The translations under genes and the position numbers were made by a program. From the NCBI GenBank assembly GCA_030533445.1, contig JARPUW010000506.1, positions 19,343 to 83,342 on the forward strand: 64,000 nt of DNA, in the 5' to 3' direction. The stretch's first letter is position 1. The number at the start of each line of letters is the position of its first letter. Shown one piece after another: positions 34,301 to 49,300 of the stretch. Below the pieces are notes generated by a model. That model searched no databases. It saw only the letters and a program-made list of their open reading frames with translations, and was not told the DNA's origin. The DNA is from Cyprinodon diabolis (lineage: Eukaryota; Chordata; Actinopteri; Cyprinodontiformes; Cyprinodontidae).

Positions 34301-37300
34301 TGAGAGCTTTAAGGTTGGAGCCTTCAGTTCATGTCCTGACATAGAAAGCAAAGCTGAAGACGGCAGAGTCACGTTTAAAGGCCTAAATGACTGATGGAGT
34401 TTCTCACAGATGTTACGGCCAGTGGCCTTTTCTGTGTTTGTGTTTTATTTTTTTTCAGAGGCCTGATCAAATTGACTGCACCTGGAAGCAGATGTTTTCC
34501 TGTGACACACCTTGGGGCCTACCGTGATTGGATCACCAATTGCTGGCTCCACCAATCATTGTTGAAGCCTCCATTTAAAACCAAAGGACTTCCTAGGGGA
34601 AGGCGCGGCTGATCCTTTGTTCAGACAGCTTGCCATTTTGTGGGGTGTAGGTTTGACTGCTGTAAAACTTGTGTTAGCTTTGATAGCTTAGTCCGCTCTA
34701 ACAGATTTTGTTAACCTTGATTTCTTGTGTAACTTGCTTTGTCCTGGTGGGGGAACTTTGAAACGCCGTTAGAGATTTGTATTTTAGTTTTTGTTTAGCT
34801 TGTTTTGAGAGATCATTTTTGTTTGGTTAAGTTCTTTGATTTACACCTCTGTTTTGTGGATTTTGTTTTAGTGAATACTCTGTTGTTGAGAGTCCCTATG
34901 TTTTGATTAATAATTGTTACCCCTTTTTTTTGTTTATGTTGAAAAACTCCAAACAATAAATCCTTAAATTGTTAAAACCTTACCATCAGGGTTTCTTTAA
35001 TGTTACTTCCTTTTTCCCTGGCTGAGCCGGGTCGTAACATTTAAATGGGGGCTTGTCCGGGATATTTTTAATACAATCCTGTGGCTACAGTTTAGGGAAA
35101 TTTGTTTGGTTTTGCTGCTTGGGGGTTCCGTTGTAAGATCTGTGCTGTTAGTTCAGAAATGGCTCAGTTTAATATTGACCAGTTCTTGGAACAGCCTTCC
35201 TTTGAGCAACTTGCATCTTGTCGTAAAGCTGATTTGTTTGAGATTGCAAGTTACTTTTCCGTTTCTCATTCCAGACAACTCCTGAAGAAGGAACTAAGGG
35301 ATCTAATTGTAAATAAACTGGTTGAGTTGAATTTGTTATCTTTGCCTTCACAGATCCAAAGCTCAATGGCTCTACCAACTGTTGCTGAGCCTGCTGCAGA
35401 GATGGAGTCTGCTGGCCCCTCTAACCTTGCAGAGAGACCTCAGGAGCAAACACCAGAGGGCGACATGAAGGTGGTTGGTGGGATTCAGACTCCTGTCACA
35501 CTTCCTAGGTTTGATCCCCTCTCGGCTTCCTCTGGATCTGTTGGGTCCAAAGTTGATGCTCGCCTGAAGGTTCGTCTCGCCAGATTGCAAGCTGAGGCTG
35601 AGGAGAAGGTACAACTCAGGCAATATCAGCTTGAAATTAAGCGGTTGGAAATTGAGGCTGAAAAAGCTATTAAGCTTCGACAGCTAGAGCTTGAGTATAA
35701 GGCCAGATTTCCAGTTCAAACAACCAGTGAGAGCCCTAGTAGTTCTGGTGGGCCCTCTATTAGACCCTTTGACGTTACAAAGTATGTTTCTTTAGTACCT
35801 GAGTTTCGAGAGGCAGAGATTGATTCTTACTTCTCTGCTTTTGAGCGCATAGCACAGGCGTTGCAGTGGCCCCCTGATGTTTGGTCTTTGCTGCTTCAGT
35901 GCAGAATCCATGGTAAAGCTCAAGAGGTTGTAGCCGCCCTCCCTCTTTCAGACACCCTAAAGTATGATGTGGTTAAAGCTGCCATTTTGAAAGCTTATGA
36001 GCTTGTACCTGAGGCTTACCGGCAAAAATTTAGATATTTTAAGAAAAGCTCCTCACAGACCTATGTAGAGTTCGCCAGAGAAAAGGGAAGTCTCTTTGAC
36101 CGTTGGTGTGCTTCAAGTAAGGTGACAAATTTCGACACTCTGAGAGAACTTGTTCTATTGGAAGAGTTCAAAAATTGTCTGCACCTTTGGGGACTGGGTC
36201 TCTGCTGCCCGATGGCAGCGACAGCAGAACCTGAGCGCCTAAGGAGAAATGCTGCTGCTCTTTCTCTAGGAACTTTACTAAAGTTTACCCCAAAAAACGG
36301 GACAATCTTTATTTCACCTTAAACAGAACAATGTTAAATGACGTCAAGATGAGCTTCGTTCACTTGATGTTCCTCACTTCAAAAACTGCATCATTTAGTT
36401 CAAAGAGGAAAAGTCTTCAAACTCATCCCAGCATTTATCTTGGCTTCTGTTCATCTCCTGCCGACCGCTCGCTTCCTAGTTGGATTGAAGGAGGAATAAA
36501 TGAATGTTTAATACGATTGTGTTTCCATGAAGGAACCCTGGATCTTCTCCCTGACTTCAATCAAACACTCAGAGGACAGCTCATGTTCTGTCTCCAAATG
36601 AATGCTGGTAGCCTGTTTAATGGTGACCCGTCCAAACAGATCTGGATCAAGCAGAGGTGATCAGGAAGAGACGTTAAACTAACAGAAGTTTGAGTCCAAA
36701 GTCATCCTGGAAAACTGATTCCAGTTCAGCTCCATCAAAGTGGCTCTCAGAGCGCTTGTGTTCTGAGAAGGCTGGAAGTATTGGGATGGAGCCCCACAGA
36801 CTGCCTCTCTGGGTCCCTGAGCTGGACCCTCAGTCCCAGATTGCTCCCCAGGTGCTGCCATCTGCTCACTAAGGCTGATCTGTTCAATGCAGAAGACTCA
36901 TTTAGCTGGAATGTTCAATTCCAATCAAACAACAAACATTTCTTCTTCTTCTTCTTCCATCATAGAGGGTTGCTTCTCTCTCTTCACCACAGCAGACATG
37001 TGCAGCGTCTGCATTACTGCAGCAGCCACAGTCAAAGACCTCATTGGTCTTTAGTGGATTGGAAATCCAATCCTAGAGATTATGTTAATCCCAGCAAAAA
37101 CTGAATACCTACAGGCTGAAGAAATCAGATTAGTTTGGTCAAAAAATAATAAAAATAATAATGAGTTTGATTTCTATTTCTATGTCACTGAAATAACTGT
37201 TCTGATGTTAAATGTAGTTTTTTCCTCAGTAATGTTTCTCCTGAAGGTGAAACACACACAGGGACTGAAGAACCTGGAAAACATTTCTTTGATCTGATTT

Positions 37301-40300
37301 TTTAATTCATTGACAAGTTAAATGACGAGTCATTCAATAATCATTCTAACCATGAATTGATGATGATTTATCCATTGCTAACCCACCTCAGCTATTGCTG
37401 GGCCTTAAACATTTATGTTGAATTTAGTGTTTTAATCATTTATCCTTGAAGCCAGATGTATTCAGCATATATCTGAGAATTGATTTATTGTTTAGTGGTT
37501 CAATCGTTTATTGTTTCTTAGAAACATTTAGAAGCATTTCCACTGGCTTGATTTGATCCAGAACTACTTTCTTCTAGCTAATGTGCTCTAATCAGACAGA
37601 CAGACATCATGGGAGGAAGTTTGAAAAAGAAATAAACTTTAACTGGATCAAAGCAGTGAAGAAGAAATCAGACTTTAGCCTGAAGATCCTCAGTGTGGAT
37701 CAGTAGAATATCAGCCATATGTCTGCAGTTTAGAGTCAACACAACTTTACCATCAGAAATATCAGCACTAAACTAAAACATGGTGACTGACCTCAATGTC
37801 TGTAGTTTGCAGAGGGGAGACTGGAGAAAACCACAGAGCTGCTTCACTCCAAAGTCTTTCAGGTCGTTGTTGTTGCTCAGGTCCAGTTCTGTCAGATGGG
37901 AGGGGTTGGACTGCAGAGCTGAGCCCAGAGAAGCACAGCTGATCTCTGATATACTGCAGTCATTCAATCTGAATAAAGAATAAAAGACGTGTTGAGGCAA
38001 CTGGAGAGACAGGTTAAAACTAAAATAATGAATAAATAATGAATAAAAATATTTGACTGAAAGCTAAAGTCCCATAAAAATGATCAAGTTAAAGTATTAA
38101 ACCAAGCAGAAGCAGAACATGTTCTAATGACGTGTGAAGGTCCAGATCAAGGTGTGTTTATTAGTCTCAGCAGCGATGCTGAGAGGTGGGTCTCTGACAC
38201 CAGTGAGGTCTCTCTGTCACAGTCCAGCGATAAGGAGCCTTTATACCCCGCAGAATCTTTTAGGAATTTTTTAGTGAATACCAAAGATTTTAAGGGATTA
38301 AAAATAGAGGCATATTTTCCTAATTTAAGATTATTTTATTCATCTGGAAGGTATCACATCAGCAACAAGGGGTCATCAGGTTTAACTGATCAACAAATCT
38401 TTAGATTAAGGAAAATAATGTCCAAAGTCAGAAAACAGCTTTAAACAGAATGATGCACAACAGCATTTTATTACTTTTTATAGTTTTTTGGTGTGTTGGT
38501 TTTAGCTTCTTACCCATTATGGATTCTTTTAAAATAGCATCTTTGAATGTTAACGGGGCGAGGGAGGCTGAAAAACATGCTTTAATTTATCAAACCTTAA
38601 AACAAAAAAGAATCCATGTCGTGTTTTTACAAGAAACCCGTAGTGATATTTTAACTGAAGCAGACTGGAGTAGAGAGTGGGGGGGGAGGTCATCTTGAGC
38701 CACGGCACCTCCCAGAGTGCTGGGGTGGGCTTTCTTTTCTCCAGAACCTTCACCCCAACTTCTACAGAAGTTGAGCACGTCATTCAGGGGAGGTGTCTTT
38801 TAGTCAAAGCAAAGTTTGATCTTTTTAGCATCGTTTTTATTAATATTTATGCACCTATTACCAATGCAGAGAAAACGCGTTTTGTTTTTTTAATTGGGGA
38901 AAGGTTGGGTGATTGTGGGTGTGATGATTATGTTTTTTTAGGCGGGGATTTTAACTGTACCGAAAATGAGCTTTTAGACCGCAATCATCCAGAGCCGCAT
39001 CCAGCGGCCCAACACGCTCTGGGGCAGCTGGTCTTGTCTCACGGCCTGGTGGATGTATGGAGGAGGATGCACGCTGGCTCCAGGCAGTACACATGGTCCC
39101 ACATCAAAGAAAACAGAATCTCTTGAGCTCGGCTTGATTGTATTAATTGTTTTAAACGCCATTTTAACGTGTTTAAGGCATGCCAGATTTTACCGGTGGC
39201 TTTTACGGATCGCTCGTTGCTTTTAGGTAGAGTTTTTATTAGAAACATTTTACCAAGAAGCGCTTACTGGCATTTTAACTCTGCTTTAACTCACGATCAA
39301 GGTTTTAAGGAGACTAAGTTATTTTTGGACTGGTTTTAGACGGAGAAAGTCAGATTTTACCTCTCTTAGACAGTGGTGGGACTATGGGGAAGTTCAGATA
39401 AAACTGCTGAGTCAACAGCATACTCTCAACGTCACTCGTGACATTACCAGATCTATCAGAGATCTGGAGATGAACATCGTGGACTTAGAGCAACTCAGCG
39501 GATCCACAGGAAATCGAGAGCACATTGAAGCTCTCAAAACTAAACGGCTAGCTTTAGCCAACCTGCTGGAGTCAAAAGTCCAAGGCGCATTGGTCAGATC
39601 TCGGGTCCAGAACATCACAGAGATGGATGCTCCCTCTAGCTTTTTTTTTCAGCCTGGAGAGGAAGCAGGGTCAGAGGAAGCTGATCCACTCTTTGCTGTC
39701 GGACACGGGGCAACAACTGAGCGAACCGGGTCAGATCAGGGAGAGGGCTGTGGGTTTTTACCGTTCTCTGTTCCGGAAGCCAAAATGGCTATTTATTTAA
39801 CACGAAGGGACAAACTGCAGGGAGGACCTCAGCTCGATGCGGTGGCTCTGTGGAAGTGTAACATCAAAGCCAGGTTGAGGCTGGAGTTCTGCTTCCACAG
39901 AGCCACTGGGGATTTGAAGGGTTTTTTACAACTGTGGGGTTTTAATAGTGTGTTGTGCACCATTTCTGACTCAGGAGAGCTGAAATATAACAAGCTGCTA
40001 TTATAATGATGTGCTGATGACCTGAGTTTTTTAACTGTTCATTGTTCAATCATTGTTGAATAAATGTTTTGTTAAAAAATCAAAAAAATCTTCTTCTTCC
40101 ATCATAGAGGTTTTCTTCTCTCTCTTCACCACAGCAGAAATGTGCATCGTCTGCATTACTGCAGCAGCAAAAACTGAATACCTACAGGCTGAAGAAATCA
40201 GATTAGTTTGGTCAAAAAAAGTCAAAATAAAAATAATGAGTTTGATTTCTATTTCTATGTCATTGAAATAACTGTTCTGATGTTTAATGTAGTTTTTTCC

Positions 40301-43300
40301 TCAGTAATGTTTATTCTTAAAGTGAAACACACACAGGGACTGAAGAACCTGGAAAACATGGATGGATGGATGGATGGATGGATGGATGGATGGATGGATG
40401 GATGGATGGATGGATGGATGGATGGATGGATGGATGGATGGATTAATGGAGGATGGATGATGGATGGATGGATGGATGATGGATGGATGGATGGATGGAT
40501 GGATGGATGGATGATGGATGGATGGAGGATGGATGATGGATGATGGATGGATGGATGATGGATGGATGGATGGATGGATGGATGGATGGATGGAGGATGG
40601 ATGATGGATGGATGGAGGATGGATGGATGGATGGATGGAGGATGGATGGATGGAGGATGGATGGATGGATGGAGGATGGATGGATGATGGATGGATGGAT
40701 GGATGGATGGATGATGGATGGATGGATGGATGGATGGATGGATGGATGATGGATGGATGGATGGATGGAGGATGGATGATGGATGGATGGATGGATGGAT
40801 GGAGGATGGATGATGGATGGATGGATGGATGGAGGATGGATGGATGGAGGATGGATGATGGATGGATGGATGATGGATGGATGGATGGATGGATGGATGG
40901 ATGGAGGATGGATGGATGGAGGATGGATGGATGGATGGATGGATGGAGGATGGATGGATGGATGGATGGATGGATGGATGGAGGATGGATGGATGGATGG
41001 AGGATGGATGGAGGATGGATGGATGGATGGAGGATGGATGATGGATGGATGGATGGATGGATGAAGGATGGATGGATGGATGGATGGAGGGAGGATGGAT
41101 GGATGGATGGATGGAGGATGGATGGATGGAGGGAGGATGGATGGATGGATGGATGGATGGAGGATGGATGATGGATGGATGGATGGAGGGAGGATGGATG
41201 GATGGATGGATGGATGGAGGATGGATGGATGGATGGATGGATGGATGGAGGGAGGATGGATGGATGGATGGATGGATGGAGGGAGGATGGATGGATGGAT
41301 GGATGGATGGAGGGAGGATGGATGGATGGATGATGGATGGATGGATGGATGGATGGATGGAGGATGGATGGATGGATGGATGGATGGAGGGAGGATGGAT
41401 GGATGGATGGAGGGAGGATGGATGGATGGATGGATGGATGGAGGATGGAGGGAGGGATGGATGGATGGATGGAAGGATGGAGGATGGATGGATGGATGGA
41501 TGGATGGATGATGGATGGATGGATGGATGGATGGATGGATGGATGGATGGATGGAGGATGGAGGATGGATGGATGGATGGATGGATGGAGGATGGATGGA
41601 TGGATGGATGGAGGATGGATGGATGGATGGATGGATGGATGGATGGATGGATGGATGGATGGATGGATGGAGGGAGGATGGATGGATGGATGGATGGATG
41701 GATGGATGGATGGAGGATGGATGGATGGATGGATGGATGGATGGAGGATGGATGGATGGATGGATGGATGGATGGATGGAAGTTAAATGACGAGTCATTC
41801 AATAATCATTCTAACCATGAATTGATGATGATTTATCCATTGCTAACCCACCTCAGCTATTGCTGGGCCTTAAACATTTATGTTGAATTTAGTGTTTTAA
41901 TCATTTATCCTTGAAGCCAGATGTATTCAGCATATATCTGAGAATTGATTTATTGTTTAGTGGTTCAATCATTTATTGTTTCATAGAAACATTTAGAAGC
42001 ATTTCCACTGGCTTGATTGCAGCCATGCATTTTATTTAGTCTTTTACTGAGATGACTGGTAGTAAACTACCTTAGTTATTTTATTTACAGTTTTTAACTT
42101 GACATATATTCATGTTTTTTTCCCTTTTGTTTTTATTGACCAAACAAGTAACAGGATCCCTTTATGGTCAAAGAAGTGGATTATGGAGGGAAAATTATTT
42201 TTCCATCTATTCCTCTTTTCCTTCATTCTAAAGCTGAATGTGAGCTCGTTCTGTTTCTATTTTCACCAAAGCATCACTCAGCTGCACACCTGCTAGACAA
42301 GGCTAGGCCTAAAGGCTGATCTTACTGACCAATGAGAAGCTGCTTTCAGGGTCACATGGTCTGGAAAGGAAGCCAGGCTCCTTTAGGTTCAAGGTTATTC
42401 ATCCTCCCTCTGATTGGTCCAAACTGGCTGAACCTTGTTTTGCTAAAGTTTCATGGAAATCCCTCCCAGATGTTTGTTTTAGTGATAAGTAGTGAAATTC
42501 TTTGTCTGACCAGAACAGAAAGAAGATTGGAAAAAACTGCATCTGTTCTCCTCAAGGATGAATAAATGCTGCTTGAATGAAGAATACTGATGTCATTAAA
42601 CATGAAGGATTAAACAGATTTTAACAAAGTTGATCCAGAACTACTTTCTTCTAGCTAATGTGCTCTAATCAGACAGACAGACATCATGGGAGGAAGTTTG
42701 AAAAAGAAATAAACTTTAACTGGATCCAAGCAGTGAAGAAGAAATCAGACTTTAGCCTGAAGATCCTCAGTGTGGATCAGTAGAATATCAGCCATATGTC
42801 TGCAGTTTAGAGTCAACACAACTTTACCATCAGAAATATCAGCACTAAACTAAAACATGGTGACTGACCTCAATGTCTGTAGTTTGCAGAGGGGAGACTG
42901 GAGAAAACCACAGAGCTGCTTCACTCCAAAGTCTTTCAGGTCGTAGTTGTTGCTCAGGTCCAGTTCTGTCAGATGGGAGGGGTTGGACTGCAGAGCTGAG
43001 CCCAGAGAAGCACAGCTGATCTCTGAGAGACTGCAGCCATTCAATCTGAATAAAGAATAAAAGACGTGTTGAGGCAACTGGAGAGACAGGTTAAAACTAA
43101 AATAATGAATAAATAATGAATAAAAATATTTGACTGGAAGCTAAAGTCCCATAAAAATGATCAAGTTAAAGTATTAAACCAAGCAGAAGCAGAACATGTT
43201 CTAATGACGTGTGAAGGTCCAGATCAAGGTGTGTTTATTAGTCTCAGCAGCGATGCTGAGAGGTGGGTCTCTGACACCAGTGAGCTCTCTCTGTCACAGT

Positions 43301-46300
43301 CCAGCGATAAGGAGCCTTTATACCCCGCAGAATCTTTTAGGAATTTTTTAGTGAATACCAAAGATTTTAAGGGATTAAAAATAGAGGCATATTTTCCTAA
43401 TTTAAGATTATTTTATTCATCTGCAAGGTATCACATCAGCAACAAGGGGTCATCAGGTTTAACTGATCAACAAATCTTTAGATTAAGGAAAATAATGTCC
43501 AAAGTCAGAAAACAGCTTTAAACAGAATGATGCACAACAGCATTTTATTACTTTTTATAGTTTTTTGGTGTGTTGGTTTTAGCTTCTTACCCATTATGGA
43601 TTCTTTTAAAATAGCATCTTTGAATGTTAACGGGGCGAGGGAGGCTGAAAAACATGCTTTAATTTATCAAACCTTAAAACAAAAAAGAATCCATGTCGTG
43701 TTTTTACAAGAAACCCGTAGTGATATTTTAACTGAAGCAGACTGGAGTAGAGAGTGGGGGGGGAGGTCATCTTGAGCCACGGCACCTCCCAGAGTGCTGG
43801 GGTGGGCTTTCTTTTCTCCAGAACCTTCACCCCAACTTCTACAGAAGTTGAGCACGTCATTCAGGGGAGGTGTCTTTTAGTCAAAGCAAAGTTTGATCTT
43901 TTTAGCATCGTTTTTATTCATATTTATGCACCTATTACCAATGCAGAGAAAAAGCGTTTTGTTTTTTTAAATTGGGGAAAGGTTGGGTGATTGTGGGTGT
44001 GATGATTATGTTTTTTTAGGCGGGGATTTTAACTGTACCGAAAATGAGCTTTTAGACCGCAATCATCCAGAGCCGCATCCAGCGGCCCAACACGCTCTGG
44101 GGCAGCTGGTCTTGTCTCACGGCCTGGTGGATGTATGGAGGAGGATGCACGCTGGCTCCAGGCAGTACACATGGTCCCACATCAAAGAAAACAGAATCTC
44201 TTGAGCTCGGCTTGATTGTATTAATTGTTTTAAACGCCATTTTAACGTGTTTAAGGCATGCCAGATTTTACCGGTGGCTTTTACGGATCGCTCGTTGCTT
44301 TTAGGTAGAGTTTTTATTAGAAACATTTTACCAAGAAGCGCTTACTGGCATTTTAACTCTGCTTTAACTCACGATCAAGGTTTTAAGGAGACTAAGTTAT
44401 TTTTGGACTGGTTTTAGACGGAGAAAGTCAGATTTTACCTCTCTTAGACAGTGGTGGGACTATGGGGAAGTTCAGATAAAACTGCTGAGTCAACAGCATA
44501 CTCTCAACGTCACTCGTGACATTACCAGATCTATCAGAGATCTGGAGATGAACATCGTGGACTTAGAGCAACTCAGCGGATCCACAGGAAATCGAGAGCA
44601 CATTGAAGCTCTCAAAACTAAACGGCTAGCTTTAGCCAACCTGCTGGAGTCAAAAGTCCAAGGCGCATTGGTCAGATCTCGGGTCCAGAACATCACAGAG
44701 ATGGATGCTCCCTCTAGCTGTTTTTTTCAGCCTGGAGAGGAAGCAGGGTCAGAGGAAGCTGATCCACTCTTTGCTGTCGGACACGGGGCAACAACTGAGC
44801 GAACCGGGTCAGATCAGGGAGAGGGCTGTGGGTTTTTACCGTTCTCTGTTCCGGAAGCCAAAATGGCTATTTATTTAACACGAAGGGACAAACTGCAGGG
44901 AGGACCTCAGCTCGATGCGGTGGCTCTGTGGAAGTGTAACATCAAAGCCAGGTTGAGGCTGGAGTTCTGCTTCCACAGAGCCACTGGGGATTTGAAGGGT
45001 TTTTTACAACTGTGGGGTTTTAATAGTGTGTTGTGCACCATTTCTGACTCAGGAGAGCTGAAATATAACAAGCTGCTATTATAATGATGTGCTGATGACC
45101 CGAGTTTTTTAACTGTTCATTGTTCAATCATTGTTGAATAAATGTTTTGTTAAAAAATCAAAAAAAATCTTCTTCTTCCATCATAGAGGTTTTCTTCTCT
45201 CTCTTCACCACAGCAGAAATGTGCATCGTCTGCATTACTGCAGCAGCAAAAACTGAATACCTACAGGCTGAAGAAATCAGATTAGTTTGGTCAAAAAATA
45301 ATAAAAATAATAATGAGTTTGATTTCTATTTCTATGTCACTGAAATAACTGTTCTGATGTTAAATGTAGTTTTTTCCTCAGTAATGTTTCTCCTGAAGGT
45401 GAAACACACACAGGGACTGAAGAACCTGGAAAACATTTCTTTGATCTGATTTTTTAATTCATTGACAAGTTAAATGACGAGTCATTCAATAATCATTCTA
45501 ACCATGAATTGATGATGATTTATCCATTGCTAACCCACCTCAGCTATTGCTGGGCCTTAAACATTTATGTTGAATTTAGTGTTTTAATCATTTATCCTTG
45601 AAGCCAGATGTATTCAGCATATATCTGAGAATTGATTTATTGTTTAGTGGTTCAATCGTTTATTGTTTCTTAGAAACATTTAGAAGCATTTCCACTGGCT
45701 TGATTTGATCCAGAACTACTTTCTTCTAGCTAATGTGCTCTAATCAGACAGACAGACATCATGGGAGGAAGTTTGAAAAAGAAATAAACTTTAACTGGAT
45801 CAAAGCAGTGAAGAAGAAATCAGACTTTAGCCTGAAGATCCTCAGTGTGGATCAGTAGAATATCAGCCATATGTCTGCAGTTTAGAGTCAACACAACTTT
45901 ACCATCAGAAATATCAGCACTAAACTAAAACATGGTGACTGACCTCAATGTCTGTAGTTTGCAGAGGGGAGACTGGAGAAAACCACAGAGCTGCTTCACT
46001 CCAAAGTCTTTCAGGTCGTTGTTGTAGCTCAGGTCCAGTTCTGTCAGATGGGAGGGGTTGGACTGCAGAGCTGAGCCCAGAGAAGCACAGCTGATCTCTG
46101 AGAGACTGCAGCTCTTCAATCTGAATAAAGAATAAAAGACGTGTTGAAGCAACTGGAGAGACAGGTTAAAACTAAAATAATGAATAAATAATGAATAAAA
46201 ATATTTGACTGAAAGCTAAAGTCCCATAAAAATGATCAAGTTAAAGTATTAAACCAAGCAGAAGCAGAACATGTTCTAATGACGTGTGAAGGTCCAGATC

Positions 46301-49300
46301 AAGGTGTGTTTATTAGTCTCAGCAGCGATGCTGAGAGGTGGGTCTCTGACACCAGTGAGCTCTCTCTGTCACAGTCCAGCGATAAGGAGCCTTTATACCC
46401 CGCAGAATCTTTTAGGAATTTTTTAGTGAATACCAAAGATTTTAAGGGATTAAAAATAGAGGCATATTTTCCTAATTTAAGATTATTTTATTCATCTGGA
46501 AGGTATCACATCAGCAACAAGGGGTCATCAGGTTTAACTGATCAACAAATCTTTAGATTAAGGAAAATAATGTCCAAAGTCAGAAAACAGCTTTAAACAG
46601 AATGATGCACAACAGCATTTTATTACTTTTTATAGTTTTTTGGTGTGTTGGTTTTAGCTTCTTACCCATTATGGATTCTTTTAAAATAGCATCTTTGAAT
46701 GTTAACGGGGCGAGGGAGGCTGAAAAACATGCTTTAATTTATCAAACCTTAAAACAAAAAAGAATCCATGTCGTGTTTTTACAAGAAACCCGTAGTGATA
46801 TTTTAACTGAAGCAGACTGGAGTAGAGAGTGGGGGGGGGAGGTCATCTTGAGCCACGGCACCTCCCAGAGTGCTGGGGTGGGCTTTCTTTTCTCCAGAAC
46901 CTTCACCCCAACTTCTACAGAAGTTGAGCACGTCATTCAGGGGAGGTGTCTTTTAGTCAAAGCAAAGTTTGATCTTTTTAGCATCGTTTTTATTAATATT
47001 TATGCACCTATTACCAATGCAGAGAAAACGCGTTTTGTTTTTTTAATTGGGGAAAGGTTGGGTGATTGTGGGTGTGATGATTATGTTTTTTTAGGCGGGG
47101 ATTTTAACTGTACCGAAAATGAGCTTTTAGACCGCAATCATCCAGAGCCGCATCCAGCGGCCCAACACGCTCTGGGGCAGCTGGTCTTGTCTCACGGCCT
47201 GGTGGATGTATGGAGGAGGATGCACGCTGGCTCCAGGCAGTACACATGGTCCCACATCAAAGAAAACAGAATCTCTTGAGCTCGGCTTGATTGTATTAAT
47301 TGTTTTAAACGCCATTTTAACGTGTTTAAGGCATGCCAGATTTTACCGGTGGCTTTTACGGATCGCTCGTTGCTTTTAGGTAGAGTTTTTATTAGAAACA
47401 TTTTACCAAGAAGCGCTTACTGGCATTTTAACTCTGCTTTAACTCACGATCAAGGTTTTAAGGAGACTAAGTTATTTTTGGACTGGTTTTAGACGGAGAA
47501 AGTCAGATTTTACCTCTCTTAGACAGTGGTGGGACTATGGGGAAGTTCAGATAAAACTGCTGAGTCAACAGCATACTCTCAACGTCACTCGTGACATTAC
47601 CAGATCTATCAGAGATCTGGAGATGAACATCGTGGACTTAGAGCAACTCAGCGGATCCACAGGAAATCGAGAGCACATTGAAGCTCTCAAAACTAAACGG
47701 CTAGCTTTAGCCAACCTGCTGGAGTCAAAAGTCCAAGGCGCATTGGTCAGATCTCGGGTCCAGAACATCACAGAGATGGATGCTCCCTCTAGCTTTTTTT
47801 TTCAGCCTGGAGAGGAAGCAGGGTCAGAGGAAGCTGATCCACTCTTTGCTGTCGGACACGGGGCAACAACTGAGCGAACCGGGTCAGATCAGGGAGAGGG
47901 CTGTGGGTTTTTACCGTTCTCTGTTCCGGAAGCCAAAATGGCTATTTATTTAACACGAAGGGACAAACTGCAGGGAGGACCTCAGCTCGATGCGGTGGCT
48001 CTGTGGAAGTGTAACATCAAAGCCAGGTTGAGGCTGGAGTTCTGCTTCCACAGAGCCACTGGGGATTTGAAGGGTTTTTTACAACTGTGGGGTTTTAATA
48101 GTGTGTTGTGCACCATTTCTGACTCAGGAGAGCTGAAATATAACAAGCTGCTATTATAATGATGTGCTGATGAGCTGAGTTTTTTAACTGTTCATTGTTC
48201 AATCATTGTTGAATAAATGTTTTGTTAAAAAATCTAAAAAATCTTCTTCTTCCATCATAGAGGTTTTCTTCTCTCTCTTCACCACAGCAGAAATGTGCAT
48301 CGTCTGCATTACTGCAGCAGCAAAAACTGAATACCTACAGGCTGAAGAAATCAGATTAGTTTGGTCAAAAAAAGTCAAAATAAAAATAATGAGTTTGATT
48401 TCTATTTCTATGTCATTGAAATAACTGTTCTGATGTTTAATGTAGTTTTTTCCTCAGTAATGTTTATTCTTAAAGTGAAACACACACAGGGACTGAAGAA
48501 CCTGGAAAACATGGATGGATGGATGGATGGATGGATGGATGGATGGATGGATGGAGGATGGATGGATGGATGGATGGATGGAGGATGGATGGATGGATGG
48601 AGGATGGATGGAGGATGGATGGATGGATGGAGGATGGATGGAGGATGGATGGATGGATGGATGGATGGAGGATGGATGGAGGATGGATGGAGGATGGATG
48701 GATGGAGGATAGATGGATGGATGGATGGAGGATGGATGGATGGATGGATGGAGGATGGATGGATGGATGGATGGATGGATGGATGGATGGATGGATGGAT
48801 GGAGGATGGATGGATGGATGGATGGAGGATGGATGGATGGATGGATGGATGGATGGATGATGGATGGATGGATGGATGGATGGATGGATGGATGGATGGA
48901 TGGAGGATGGATGGATGGATGGAGGATGGATGGATGGATGGAGGATGGATGGAGGATGGATGGATGGAGGATGGATGGATGGATGGATGGATGGATGGAT
49001 GGAGGATGGATGGATGGATGGAGGATGGATGGATGGATGGATGGAGGATGGATGGATGATGGATGATGGAAGGATGGAGGATGGATGGAGGATGGATGGA
49101 TGGATGGATGGATGGATGGATGGATGGATGGAGGATGGATGGATGGATGGATGGATGATGGATAATGGATGGATGGATGGATGGATGGATAATGGATGGA
49201 TGGATGATGGATGGATGGATGGATGGATGGATAATGGATGGATGGATGGATGGATGGATGGAGGATGGATGGATGGATGGATGGATGGATGGATGGATGG

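Noticed and set aside
38127..38444. 105-codon frame starting MTCEGPDQG as a separate gene
   Set aside because: Its first 14 residues or so come from cassette flank and the rest is the C-terminus of the Tx1-like ORF1; it is a LINE fragment.
40255..41914. Very long open frames of MDGW or HPSI repeats on both strands
   Set aside because: A GGAT tetramer array contains no stop codon in any frame. These frames are a consequence of the repeat, not genes.
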